A stretch of 64,000 nucleotides of DNA from Pseudovirgaria hyperparasitica (GCF_010093815.1 NW_022985551.1:1599311-1663310); one strand, 5' to 3'; numbered from the stretch's first letter, positions 9,922 to 21,700 are shown. The notes: generated by a model from the sequence alone, not told the origin. Program-made: numbers and translations.

Positions 9922-10474
9922 AGATCACAAGAACGCTGCGTCGTTGTAGTATAGTACAATCAACATTGCATTTGCTTTCATCATCTTCTCTACCTGTCTT
10001 GCCGTAACTGTGTCTTGGCTATACGTGCGTAATGCTCCCAGACTACGTATGTGGTAAGAAGGACGTCTGCACAAGGGCCATATACGTGATATTCACTCTC
10101 TTTGTTTGCAGTTCAGTAGTTCTTTCATATCGATACGTCTAAATACACGGTAAGTAGGAGCATTCAAAGCAATTCTCCCGCGCTATCCATACCATAAAGC
10201 AGAGTCCTAGACAGTAATTCAACGACTACTCTCCATACTCGATATAGCATCCATGATATCCATCCAAAGAAGTCACAGCTTAGATTATAGGATATTTCTC
10301 TGCCAGTATGGAGCCTATATGTACCAGTCACCTACATACCATCCCCACGAAACAGCATGAGAAGACATAGATGACCTATACACACACGTAAGAGACAAGG
10401 AAACCAAGAGACAAAGGAAAAAAGGAGATAAGAGAGAGAATTATAGTGAAAGACGAGCCGCCATGCTCCCCCTT
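9922..10474. other. Intergenic region between convergent genes
   Basis: Holds the 3' ends of the flanking genes. A purine-rich A/G stretch occurs near 10380-10445. No gene is seen. Confidence 0.4.
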
Positions 10475-11284
10475 TCATGGCCCAAACCCCACCTCAGACC
10501 GTGTGTCGCTGTCTCGGGAGTGTACCCTCACGAGCATCTCCTCCGGAAGCGAGCATCGATTACACCTATACTCGGCAGTGGAAAGGTGCGCAGCCATGGT
10601 GCCCAGAAAGACATTTATGATTGAAGCGGACCGGGAAGGGCGCAGACGTGCTGGCTCGGTATGCTGTCGTACATCAGCACACGCCGTAGTAAAGGGAGAA
10701 AACGAAGAAGAAGAAGAAGAAGAAGAAGAAGAAGAAGAAGAAGAAGAAGAAGAAGAAGAAGAAGAAGAAGAAGCAAAGGGCGGCGATGCGACATGCGGAG
10801 ACACATCATAGTTGGGCGAACAAGATCGCGGGGAGGGAGGTTCAGGGTGGGAAAGTGGCAGAACAGGCGAGGAAGGTTGCGGGGAAAGAATGTGTGGAGG
10901 AGCAAGTTGCTCCATATCAGAAGCCGGGGCAGTAGGAAGTGCCGCAAGAGCAGCGCTCTCTTCCTTCTCTCGCCTCTTCGCCGCATGTCGTGCCTCGCAG
11001 TCTGGGCAGTAGCCATAGATAAGCTCGCGGTCGAAGTCGGCGGCTTTGCAGACTTTGGGCGGAGATGCGGCCGGGCAGCGAACGAGATAGGAGCCGGAGC
11101 CGGGTTTGTTGGTGGATTGGTGGCCACAGCCGTATTGCTTGGGGGACTGCAGTTAGTATCGATAATCAGGGGGACGGAGGGAAAACAATATATGGGAAGT
11201 GAGCAGGAAGAAGAAAAGCAAGGGACGAAAGAGTGAAAAAGAAAAAAAGGATACTGGGCTCACAATGTAGTGGTATTTGCACAT
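10475..11284 (-). CDS. Cys/His-rich small protein with poly-serine tract
   Basis: Exon 1 is 11284-11264, encoding only MCKYHYI; a 117-nt intron (GTGAGC...tactaactgCAG) leads to exon 2, 11146-10475, for 230 residues. The N-terminal part has a MC...CGH...C...C...YCPDCE arrangement (QYGCGHQ, VRCPAA, KVCKAADFD, YGYCPDCEARH) typical of a widespread class of fungal proteins of unknown role, and suits zinc binding. The rest is Pro/Ser-rich and disordered, with about 23 consecutive serines encoded by a TTC/GAA microsatellite. No signal peptide. Function unknown. Confidence 0.65.
10704..10773. repeat. (GAA)n microsatellite
   Basis: Seventy nucleotides of uninterrupted GAA (plus strand), about 23 units, read on the minus strand as a poly-serine run inside the Cys/His-rich gene. 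Perfect repeats of this length are expected to vary between strains. Confidence 0.95.
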
Positions 11285-12833
11285 TGAGTGTGCCTTGTCG
11301 AGACTGACGTCTCAGAGACCTGGGAAGATTGTGTTCAGGGGCTCTGATTTTCGAAAGTAGTATAACGGTAACGTAGCAGCGGCAATAGCAGCAGTATCAG
11401 TCGTGAGCGGTAAGCAGATCCTAGCGTATAATACTTCTAGACACGTTGGGAACGACAGACTTGAGGTATCAAGGAGTGCAGTGCTAAGGTAGAGAGAGAA
11501 AGTCTTACTGAGTGGTAGATCCGCACTCTATATACTGAAAGACAGGCAAGACTGCTGTCCTGCGATTTGGAAATGTACCCATCACGTTTCCGTATCTCCT
11601 CACCTGTCAAAGGTTAAGATCGAGCAGAAGTGTATGTACGAGGTCGGGAAGTATCTTAAACATAGGTAAATACGCGCGTGATAGAAGCGAGTTGGGGTTC
11701 AGAGGCATATATTCACCCTCTCGTGTCCAATATCAAGGGGGTGGAAGTTCGTAAATACGGACTGGATCTGTCACATAGCTATGTAGAGGCACAGGAGCCC
11801 AGTGTACGAAGGGCACGAGGTTGGAGGATCTAGGGGAATCGGAGATGACATCAGTCCGTGCGATACTGGACTATCTGGGTGAAGCTCGAGCAGCTCTGTG
11901 ACGTCGAGTGCCCATGCACAGTGAGGCTTCACAGCGAGAAAGGTGTGCAGTAGGTCTTGTCCTGGATGGATCCCTGGACTTTGACTTCAGCAAACGTTAT
12001 CGAGGGAACTTATGCTCAACGCCAAACTGACATGAGTGAACGACGTTTAGATTGCTCACGAAAGGGTGAAGTTTCACAGCACAGTAAAACTATGGGCCAT
12101 CCAAGATCCAGGACACAGCTTTCCCAGATTCCCTAGAACCCCTGTGTCGGAGAAAACAATGTGAACTTTTCACGTATATACAGGGCCTATGAATTCTGAT
12201 TTTCATCCGGGCGTAGCACTGTCAACCGGACTCAGAATTCAAGACCTTTAGACTGCTTCCGATGGCCCATGAATAAGCTGCTGACTACAATAAGCACTGA
12301 AACGTTCCAGGCTTAGTTCAAGCACACATTGTGGCGCCCATTGCTTCTCTTCTTTTATCAACGCTCACCAAGGCACACTGAAACTATAACAACCTTTGAC
12401 CTTTCGTTAGCAAGATCATGTAATTCAAGGAGGACATTTACTCATGCCTGAAGTTGGTATCCAATCACGTGTGGCGAAATGAGACTTCAAGCTGTACGGT
12501 GCCATGATGTGCCTGGGTATATTGCTCTACGAACTTCATCCTTACTATTTTCTTGCCATTCAAAGCTGACTAGATCTAAGGTACCTACCTTCACGTCATA
12601 CAAATGACTTTTGATGGCGAATGTGAAATTGTATCAATCGCTTTTAGGCGAATAATGTCACTCACTCACGATCGAGATGAACCAGCGAACCCTTCGCGCC
12701 TTTCCAATGTTCTTAGCTCGCCATCTTTACCCTGTCTAAATTTTCGCTGAGACGGGTCCAGCTATCAATTTCACTACGACCCAGAATCATCCCACCCTCT
12801 ACCCAATTCCTAGTGAAGAAGATGAAAGTTATG
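11285..12833. other. Intergenic region, about 1.5 kb
   Basis: Upstream of the minus-strand Cys/His-rich gene and at the 3' side of the dehydratase-like gene. Stops are frequent in all frames; I see no protein, RNA gene or repeat. It likely contains the promoter and leader of the Cys/His-rich gene. Confidence 0.45.
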
Positions 12834-13559
12834 TCAAGGCTTGTGCGGCCATCCCTTCCTAGTTTTTGGTGATCGCAAAGCACCCCACTCATCTTTCTTC
12901 GGTGGCCTAAATAATTTTGTGGGTGCCATCGTCCAATCGCCATCCCATGGTCCAAAGTGTGGAGCCCCCTCTGGCTTCGGGCCATGCTCAGACGTCTCCA
13001 GCTCTACAGCGATGTCTTCACTCGCACGGGCCATTGCTATATCTTTGCTGCTCAGCCCTTTCGGGAAGTTTGTAGTCCAAGTCAGGCTCAGGTCGCGGTT
13101 GTGGGTAACTTCGATTATAGGGTGGTGGTTTGATTGCTCTGCAAGGGCGGCAATGCGCGTTATGAAGAGGATAGCGCGATGATATGTGGGAAAACGGTAG
13201 GTACGATGAAGGGCATGAGAGCTCCAGACAATGTAGCGGGTTTGCTGAAGGAGAGGGTCGAGGTTGCGTCGGACTTCGTCGACAGATTCGGTAGGAGCGA
13301 CACGTACGCTCTGGAGTTGGTGCTGATATTCGGATATGTTAGTGGAGGTGGTATTCGACACTTCAACATTGTAGCTCGCTGTACTGGACGAGAAGAGGCA
13401 TGCGGTCGAGGAACGATGGATGATAGGAACGGAGAAGGAGCTGCTCAAGACACGGCTTGTGGGCAATTTGAAACTGCAGATGAGTCAGTATGCTACTGAG
13501 TATGACCTGTGATGTGAGACGTACCATGACGGCGTGAGACAACGCCGTGTGGCAAGCAT
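12834..13559 (-). CDS. Pterin-4a-carbinolamine dehydratase-like protein, probably mitochondrial
   Basis: Exon 1 (13559-13525) encodes MLATRRCLTPS plus two bases; a 51-nt intron (GTACGT...CTGCAG) precedes exon 2 (13473-12834); 224 residues. The N-terminus is Arg/Ser/Leu-rich without acids, a typical mitochondrial presequence. The dehydratase fold is shown by EVRRNLDPLL, LHRTYRFPTYHRA, AEQSNHHPIIEV and TWTTNFPKGLSSKDI. The catalytic HH pair is present (about H128, H129), but the third catalytic histidine (rat/human H79, in a STH context) aligns with Asn147. A C-terminal extension of about 50 residues rich in Pro, Lys and Trp is added. Loss of the third histidine may mean weak or altered activity. 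Confidence 0.8.
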
Positions 13560-14543
13560 GAATATAGTAAGAAATGTATGAGGCCGGGTATATGACAATA
13601 TAAATTCCGAGATGCGATGTCCACGGACGGGTCGCAACGTGAGGTCCTCCAATGGAAGATAGAGAAGGTCGGGAGACGTCTACAGCCACTTTAAGCTTAA
13701 GCCTTGTAACCCTTGTCAAGCACGAGGATGATGGAGCATGCAAGTGGTTCAGCAGCTAGTCAGTCAGTCAGTCATCCAACTCCTCTAAGCAGACACAGCT
13801 TGAGTCAGCCATACAATACACGAATGGCGTCGCTGAGGGATTGGGGAGGAGCGATTTCTGCCAATTCTAGCAGAGTTGCGCCAATTGGGGAACAGTTTGG
13901 CCGTATTGAGTGTGAGTGTTGAGGCCGTTCTTCGTGCCGTTAGTGACCTATGTTGTGTTGCATTCCGTTCGGACCAAACTTCCGGACCTCAGAAATGTTT
14001 AGTCAGCATATTCCTCGTATCGAGCAGCCAAATTGGGGCAAGAAGTATCTGATATCTACATTGGAGTGAATACTATATTGCTGCACAGGTAGCCTCCAGA
14101 GAGTGTATTAACCATTCTATATTCCTCAAGTAACAAATGAGTCTGTCACATATGGTACTAGTCATTATTAACGACCTTCGATATTACACTCCATATCTAA
14201 TATCAAGAGCCCGGTGTTACTGCGGGGAAGGCTCGGTATTAGGTAATCAGAAACAGAAAACGACGCCAAGCGCGGCCGACCAAGACCCGACTTTGCCGAC
14301 CCCCAATGGCAAAGTCCCGCCAACACTACAAAAACCCAAGCTGCCCCTCGGATATCAGGAGTAGTCAGCCCTCACCTAAGCAGACATCCCGATACCACCG
14401 CCTCAAAGGTAATGTGCTTCCATCTCTCTGGTCGAACCTCTACACTCTCTCGTTATTGCAATATCACTTCGAGTTCTTTCTTCGTCCTTTTGTGAAGCTG
14501 TCCGGTTGTTATTCAACACCTTGTCCTCAACAGTGCTACCCTC
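13560..14543. other. Intergenic region
   Basis: Divergent region between the dehydratase-like gene and kapC. A gtca microrepeat lies near 13757-13773. No gene recognised; the part after about 14400 is probably kapC promoter and leader. Confidence 0.4.
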
Positions 14544-14688
14544 ATGACACCACTACATCTTCACAATAGCTATGACCGTGCGACTGACCATGGCGCCAGT
14601 CGCGTACATCGATCGCCGACGAGAGTCTCCCAGTGCTGCGAAGGACCCGACGACCACCATCGACGTAGATCTAAATAGTGACTTCTAG
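14544..14688 (+). promoter_or_regulatory. Two overlapping upstream open reading frames before kapC
   Basis: If the mRNA begins upstream of 14544, it contains an ATG at 14544 opening a 44-codon frame that ends at 14678, and an ATG at 14572 in another frame opening 38 codons that end at 14688. Both close before the kapC start at 14818. Overlapping uORFs commonly lower or condition translation of fungal bZIP messages. The transcription start is not known. Confidence 0.4.
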
Positions 14689-14817
14689 CCTCAAAGAGCC
14701 TTTGCCACCATCCAACAACACGTCGGGCGCTTTGCATTGCGACCAAATCGCATCCTCCATCGCGCCGCACATAGCAAGAAGCTGTCAGTTGTGCGCCTCT
14801 GACCAGGTCACGGTACA

Positions 14818-15765
14818 ATGCAACACGCTCAGGTAAGCCGAGAGACTCAGAGGCGCCGCATCTATACCAATTTTGTATTCTATGACGAAGCTAAATGCTG
14901 ACAAATGTGACAGGACCCTAAGCCGACCATAGAAATGAGTACGTCCCATCCCAGCGAACGTCCGAATGTCTCATGTTCCGACGAATGCGATGACTGAGCA
15001 TTACCGATTACTAACGTCGTCTTTTCCACCGTACATAGGTCTCAGAGAACACCTCCTTGCTGCCGGGGCTGGCCAGCCCACAGCTCCAGTCACACCAGTA
15101 CACCAAGGTCACGGCATTGGTGTCGGTCACCAAGATCATCATATCGACCCCGCCATTTCGGGATCGGCAGGGTACGGCATGAGTCCAGATGACGATGGAC
15201 ACCTGAGTAGTGAAGGTCGAAAAGGCAGGCGAGAGCTGTCAACATCCAAGCGTGCTGCGCAAAATAGGGCCGCTCAGGTAAAGTCTCCTAAGGCGGTTGC
15301 ATACCGACATATATAACACATGCTGACAAGCAATTTGTGTAGCGCGCTTTCCGTCAACGCAAAGAGGAGTACATCAAGTCATTGAAAGACCAAGTAAAGG
15401 AGTACGAGACACTCGCGGAAACATACAAAGCTGTGCAACAGGAGAACTATCAGCTACGAGACTACATCATCAGTCTCCAGTCCAAGCTACTCGAATCCCA
15501 AGGCACCGTACCCCCACCGCCAGATAACGTCGATCTCTCCCGGCCAAACGCTGCACTGGAATCAATCCAGCACTCCGCGCCTTCCGAACCCTCGGCGCCT
15601 CCACCATCCACTGCGCCCACCGCTACCATGACACCCGTGGCCATCAACCAGCTGCAGCAAGCAGCCGCGCAGGCATCCGCTCACGACGTGAACAACAACG
15701 GTACGCCATACGACTTTTCTAGTAGTTCTTTGTTCCGGCTCGCACAAGGCATGACACCCGCATGA
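14818..15765 (+). CDS. kapC: bZIP transcription factor, KapC type
   Basis: Four exons: 14818-14832, 14914-14938, 15039-15277 and 15343-15765, giving 233 residues. The DNA-binding basic region KRAAQNRAAQRAFRQRKEEY (residues about 84-103) is split by an intron exactly between NRAAQ and RAFRQR. A leucine zipper follows, with AENYQLREYI-like text (ENYQLRDYIISLQSKLLESQ). Upstream LREHLLAAG and HHIDPAISG match what I recall of Aspergillus KapC. The C-terminus is Pro/Ala/Gln-rich and probably disordered. KapC-type proteins are AP-1/Yap-class nuclear regulators with roles reported in development and stress. The three small 5' exons are inferred from splice signals and family similarity. It converges with ERG25. 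Confidence 0.88.
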
Positions 15766-16943
15766 GTAGCGTCGAATATCTATATATATCACACACTTGA
15801 CAGCGCCTTCACCTTTTTTGCCCTACGCAAACTACCAGTCAGCCCTTCACACAGCATCTCTACGCATAAATCAGCTTTGACTCAAAAAAAGCGCCCATCG
15901 CTAACGGCCTCCTCGTAGATTCGAAGCCTCATCATTACGGGGATGCATGAAAAAAATAAACACACACACAAAAATGTAATATGAATCCTCGTCCCCAAAG
16001 TTGAGTTCAAAGAAAAAAAACAAAAACAAAAGGATACTTTTTCAGGCTTTGGGCTCAACATGAGGAAGGATTGCGCCGAGAGCTTTACACTTTTTTGTGT
16101 CTTTTGGGGGGGGGGGGGGGGAAAGGTGGCGTTGTGCTTGATATATATGATATCTGTCTCGGCGTGCCAAATTCGCTGCTCAAGAGTTGCCCTACCGTGC
16201 ACGCATGGCGTTTTTTTTCGTTTTAAAAGGGAGGTGGTGTTTTGACTGTTGCATCGACGTGGTCTCCCTTCTTTTTTCCTTTTTCGGTTCGTTGGAAGAA
16301 TTCGGGGATACATGTCTATTTTAGTTTTCTTTTGGAGGCGGTCTCCTGTATGGCTTGCTGGATGGATGGATGATATGCTTAGCGTAGACCAGGTAGTATA
16401 ATACTTGGTGTTTCTATGCCATTCCTTTACCAAGATGCATTCCTGTGGTTGCTGATCGACAGAGGACAAGTCCCTGAGGTTCACCATGTGGCTACTACCT
16501 ACCTATCCATGTACGAAAGTGACGTGGACGATCGTCTAGCTCAGTTGAACATGTCCGCCCGTGAACGGCGAGTTTTTTTTTGGATTTTTCATCTGATCTG
16601 ATCCGAGTCAGGAAGAAACAAGCAGGTATTAATTCTTGATTCGAAAGTTGAAGGTCTAATTATAATGCTATTCTGATACGGCATGTATGCTCGCCATGTA
16701 CATAATCAATACCGGTTCTGGCTAGTAATCAGAGTCTACACCCTCCTGGGCTCTATAACGAAGAGAGCTCTCAAAAAACGCCACGCGATGCAAATATGTA
16801 CTGTACTGTTCCTGAGCCGGTTCCACGCCTTGGTAATGTTCCGGGGGTCACTGTCGGCGTCCGAAACAGTGACCCGGTCCAAGTCAAATTCCCAACAAGA
16901 GTATCAAGTCCTGCCCTATTGGGCGAGTCCTGCAGGGGGAAAT
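15766..16943. other. Convergent intergenic region, homopolymer-rich
   Basis: Between the stops of kapC and ERG25. It contains A-rich (15950-16040), T-rich and G-rich runs and should include both 3' UTRs. A long minus-strand frame at 15882-16487 looks like translated low-complexity DNA, not a gene. Confidence 0.5.
16106..16121. repeat. Poly-G run (16 nt)
   Basis: Sixteen consecutive G on the plus strand in the kapC 3' flank, just after a T-rich stretch. Length is likely to vary between strains and may include sequencing error. Confidence 0.85.
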
Positions 16944-18043
16944 CTACTGGACCTTCTTCATAGCACGCTGCTTGGCGATCTTGCGCTCGCGGCGTCTCTT
17001 TGACGCTTCGGGTCCGCTCTCGGTGTCCATGACGTAGTCCCACCACCTGAAGCTACTCGCATAGTTGCCAATAAACCGCTCATGATGCTCATCATGATGC
17101 TCAGCGCCAGCCCAGAATGGCAAAAAGTGGTGCAGACTCCAAGGGAACTCATAACCAGAATGCGCGTCGATTGCCTGGAACAGACGGAACACAATCCACA
17201 CATACATGGTCAGAATGTGCAGATCCTTAGTGATTGCGCACCACAATATGGGCGAGCCAACCGTGCCGATACCTAGACACATGACTTCGATTGGCGACGC
17301 GTATTCTGCGGCAAGACCAAAGGGTGCTGAGTATTGATGGTGAATTTTGTGGATGTATTTGTAGAGCGGGCCCCAGTGCATGGCGCGGTGCGACCAGTAG
17401 TGCCAGGCATCTTCCATGACGAAGAATATGCAGATTTGGTAGGCCATTTTGAGCACGGATGGAAAAGGGACGGTGGTGCTCAAGCCCCAGTACTGAGCCG
17501 TGGGATGGAAAAGCCTGTATTGAGTCAATAAGCAGTAGACTAGCGGGTCGATATTGGTATACGCACCATATTTGAGGAAGTTCAACAGTGAAGTGACTGA
17601 GGAAAACAAGAGCAGCGCATTGCCACTGTTCTTTCGCGGTTGGAATTTTATTCTAATAGCGCATCAGTCTCGCAGTTACGTTTATATGACTGCTGTCGCG
17701 TGTGACACATACAGCTTGAATCTTCCAGCGTCTAAAGTATGGGATCAGATCGATGATGATCCAAGGTAAAGATCGACCGAAGTAGATGGCCTCGTGCATC
17801 ACGAAGCTCATGATTCCCGTCGCGAGGACATCGTTTTGCATGTATGTGTACCAGGCGAGCCACAGCTGCTCGGCGTAGTTAAGGGAGACATGGGCCTTGG
17901 AGATCTCTTCGACTTGGACCCAATAGCTGTCTTGAGGTGGCACTACTTGCGAGTGCAAAATATCTGTTGAGTTCCTACAAAGCGCAAAAGTTAGGAGGTG
18001 GGACGATTCGGTTATAGCAAGGAGTCGGGTGCAGTACGTACAT
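16944..18043 (-). CDS. ERG25: C-4 methylsterol oxidase
   Basis: Exons 18043-18042, 17974-17713, 17652-17567 and 17514-16944 give 306 residues, close to yeast Erg25. The first coding exon contributes only AT; the G of the start codon comes after a 67-nt intron (GTACGT...TAG), giving [19 protein letters not shown]. The fatty-acid hydroxylase histidine boxes are complete: HRAMH (about 159-163), HKIHH (172-176) and HDEHH near residue 248, ligands of the di-iron centre. Hydrophobic segments fit an ER membrane protein, and the tail is basic and Lys-rich. It removes the C-4 methyl groups from 4,4-dimethylsterols in ergosterol synthesis. The promoter has an SRE/CCAAT-like site at 18315-18328. Confidence 0.93.
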
Positions 18044-18765
18044 CTTGTGTGCTGGTCTATCCTGACTGCTGAGAGGATAGGAGCACGAGGCAGCGGGAGA
18101 TGAAAGGTTATATACAATCAGGAGTAAGAGAGGAATAAAATTAGGCAAAGACCGAGGCGAAGGTGGAAAGTTGCTTGACAGAAAACCACACCATTTAGGG
18201 ATCCACGGTTGAGCCCCTTCCGAGAGCGGCGAAATTCCCAAATAGGGTGTGGCCAGCCAATGAAAAGAGCTGGACTCCTGCATTACCCACTTTTCCATGC
18301 AGTACAGGGTCCCGCCAATCATGCCACCCCCAACCCCGACTCGTTCCGGATCTTGTATAGTCACGTGAGTAAACACTAAAACATGATATTCTCCTGGACC
18401 CTGACTCTCCACTATTCACACTCGCCATGGCCGACTATGAGGTCTCACCCGGTGATGACGATGTTACATATGCTGGAGGCGCATTCACAACATGCAAAAT
18501 TCTGTCCCGCCACTTATACAATCATCTAGCTAACAATAACGAAAACTCAGTCAGATCTCACTAATACCAACATGACGTGCATGACTTTGGAAGTCCTAAT
18601 CGAACCCGACTCGGGGTCTATATTCCATTCCCATAAAAACGGAGAGTTTCTATATCTGGCACAAACGTCCAACGTTTGCTAAGCTACACCATCGCTGCAA
18701 CATTGCCTGTACGAAACACAGACAGTGGCATGTCCTTTTGATGGTTCCTATTCGCTGTTCAATCG
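18044..18765. other. ERG25 promoter and 3' flank of the LRR gene
   Basis: About 720 bp upstream of ERG25. Apart from the sterol-type site listed separately I see no gene. Confidence 0.5.
18315..18328 (+). promoter_or_regulatory. Overlapping CCAAT box and SREBP-type element in the ERG25 promoter
   Basis: CCAAT at 18315-18319 overlaps ATCATGCCACC at 18318-18328, about 275 bp upstream of the ERG25 start. The latter fits the Aspergillus SrbA motif as I recall it, (A/G)TCA(T/C/G)(C/G)CCAC(T/C). In Aspergillus, SrbA and the CCAAT-binding complex act antagonistically at sterol genes, so a composite site here is biologically sensible. Confidence 0.5.
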
Positions 18766-21700
18766 TCATTCAAATGCTTCCCTTTCTTCCTCAGGCAGCC
18801 GATCCCTCAGCCACGCTAAGACAGCCTCCGTTCCCTTGCGGAGCACTTGATAGCCTGGCACTCTAAATGTGTTCCCTTCGACGTTGAGCCCCGTAAGCCG
18901 TCCTGCCAGCAATCCGATTCTGGCATCAAGCTTTTCAATGCTGTTGTTGCTCAGATCTACCACCTTTAGCCCTTCTAGAACCTTGGCTTCCACCGTGTCT
19001 ATAGCATTGTCGGCTACTTGCAAAGCAAACAGGTTGGGAAAAGCAGTCTTTAGCGCCGGCAAGGCACCGTCTAACTTGTTATAAGTAAGATCGAGTGTTT
19101 GCAGATTGGGTGCTGAGAGATGCGTTTGCAGGTTTGCTAATGCAGAATTTGTGATTCTGTTTCCTGCAAGCTTAAGGTCGCGTAGGAATGGTAAAGACAA
19201 CTGCGCCTCCAAGGCTAGAGAGATGTTGTTGTGGGATAAGTTCAGTACTGTGAGAGTGACGGATAACTCCAGAGCTTGGGGTATACACTCAAACTGATTT
19301 TGCTGGAGGTTCAGCTGTTTGATATCGTATTTGGTAGCGAAAGCTCCAAACTCTTCCTCTGGAAGCGAACACAAGGACTTCTTTGACAGATCAAGAGTTC
19401 CCGATGGCGTCAACTTCCACCCGTTGTCGTGACCTCCACCTTCCGATACCAAGTCAGACTCCAACTCGTCTAAAGTCGATGTCTGCCCTTCAGCGTCCTG
19501 AGCTGGTACCAGCTTGGCGCGCAAGTGTTGTTTCAGATCGCTAGTCACCATTGTAAGATACTTGCGCTCTCGGAGTGGGTTGGCGGCAAGTGATATAGTA
19601 TCAAGGCTCTCCATGAGCGCTATGCGATCATCGACCTTTGAAATGTCGTTGCTCGAAAAGTCTGCCTTTTTAACATTCAAAAGCTCGACGAAGCCTTCTG
19701 GTAGATCTTGTAATTTATTCTCGCCCGCTAAGATAGTCACCAGGCTCCTACATCCTGATATGTCTGGAAGTGACGATATTCTGTTTACAGATAGGTCTAG
19801 GGTCTGGAGTGCTGAGAGCTGAAGACGTGAGTCAGTCGTCAAACTTGTCAGGGAGTTGCCAGACACATTGAGAGCCTGCAGTGATGTGTTCTCCATCGAT
19901 CCAGAAATTAAGACGCCTTGGAGGTTGTTCTTCACTGCACTAATCTGCACGATGGGTAGCGCTAGGAGAACCTCCATATCAAGCGATGTAAGTCGATTAC
20001 TCGTAACATTGAGCACGTGGAGGTTGACGAGTTCACTCATGTCTGCAGGTAGTTCTGTGAGCTGATTACCCTGCAGGTCCAAGTTTTGTAAATTGCTCAA
20101 TCTGCCAATAGAGTCGGTAGGTAAACTGCCTTGCAAGTCGTTCTCGGCGACTTTTAGCTCCTTCAAGCTCAAGATTTGCCCAATAATCTCAAAGGCCGCA
20201 ATTTTCAGACGATTACGAGACTAAACATTGTTAAAAAGCATCCTAGCTTGTCATGAAGAAGGGCTACTGGACGTACAAGGTTGAGACTGGTCAATTGCGA
20301 CATCCGCCGCAGGCCTAGAGGAATGCTCCCCAGCTTGTTCCCATGCAAATCAAGAAATTCGACCCCAGCGAATTGCATGTTTGGCGCATCTTCATCAAGA
20401 GATGCAGCCTGTGGATCCACATCCGGAAAAACAAGGTCGGAGATATTCTCAAGATCATTATCGGCAGCGTTAAACCTCACTAGGTCAACAACTTCCCCCC
20501 AAGCAATAGAGCTTGATTGATTCGAATCGAATTCATACATCTTCAACACTACCTCGGGGATTTCACTGAGACCCATAGCTGATATGTTCAACCTGCCGTC
20601 TGATCGCGCTGCGTCAACGCGTTTTCGAATGACAGCATCACCGCCTTTCGGCATCTGGTTAAATGGATCGTTATCCAACCCAAAGTCAAATTGAGCATTC
20701 GCAATGCTATCAGTAGGGGCTGTTTTTGCTGCTACAGCTTTTCGAGCTGCCTTTGCTTTAGCTATCTGATCTCGCAGAGCTGCGGAAGAAGTCGATGCTT
20801 TCCGAGCAGAACTATCAGAATCAACCTGCAGCGATTCTTTCTGCACGGGCTTTGTTGTGCGACGCACAGGAGTCGAGGTAGTCGATGGTGCTCGAGACTT
20901 ATCAAATAGTCCATTAAGACTAGGTCGTGGCTTTAGTGTTGCTAGCGAGTTCGAGGTTCTTGTGCTGCGGACACTCGATGGAGCTTGAACAGAGGACGTA
21001 TTGCTCGTCCGAGACGGCTGTCTCAAGGTCTGACTAGGCTTCCTTGGGATCGCAGCACTTACGCTTCGCTTCCCTGGGGCAGTCATGGAACCCTTCAGTG
21101 CTACATTCTCACTCTTCGCTGATGACGGTGTCGCAGGTAAGCGCGATACACTGGCGGAGAACGCCCCATCACTTGTATCTGGCCTTTTGTTATAGTGACC
21201 GAGAGCTGATGAGGAACGCGATGGTGGTCTAAGAGGGCTTTCAGGGCTAAAGATGCTCGATTGCCGCCGTCGAGGTGCCGGTGACGCTGGAACTTGGGAG
21301 AGACTTTCTATGGTTCGATCAGATAGCGAAGGTCGTGACTTCTTTGCGGTGGGTTTCTTGTCCTTTGGTGGCGTTTTGTTTGTGAATTCGATGTGGTCGT
21401 CTTCTCGAAAACTTGCCCGCGACGATGCTCTCGAGGAAGCCCTAAATCCGTCGAGGGAACCCAATACATCCTCCTGTTGCTGCTGTGCTCTATTCTGACT
21501 TGCTATCCTCTGCTGGGACTGCACTCGTGCTTGTCTCGAAGGAGGCCGTCCAATTGGCTTCTTGAATAAGTTGTCATCTTGGCGAGGTGTAGCTCTCGAT
21601 GTCGCTGTGCTTGTAGTTACGCTTGTCCCACGAGTTAGACCAGAAGTACGGCGGAGACTCGCGGATCCTGTAGGGCTGCTGAATGAGCTCTGGGAGGGTT

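Noticed and set aside
8795-9928. Long minus-strand open frame opposite the coiled-coil gene
   Set aside because: Gly/Leu/Pro-biased antisense translation of a GC-rich, spliced plus-strand gene; no domain, and stop codons are simply rare at this composition.
10615-11236. Poly-Leu and poly-Arg frames over the GAA repeat
   Set aside because: Other frames of the microsatellite; the poly-Ser frame with the MC...CGH head is the supported one.
15882-16487. 201-codon minus-strand frame between kapC and ERG25
   Set aside because: Made of translated homopolymers (Lys, Phe, Pro runs) in the 3' flanks; no domain.
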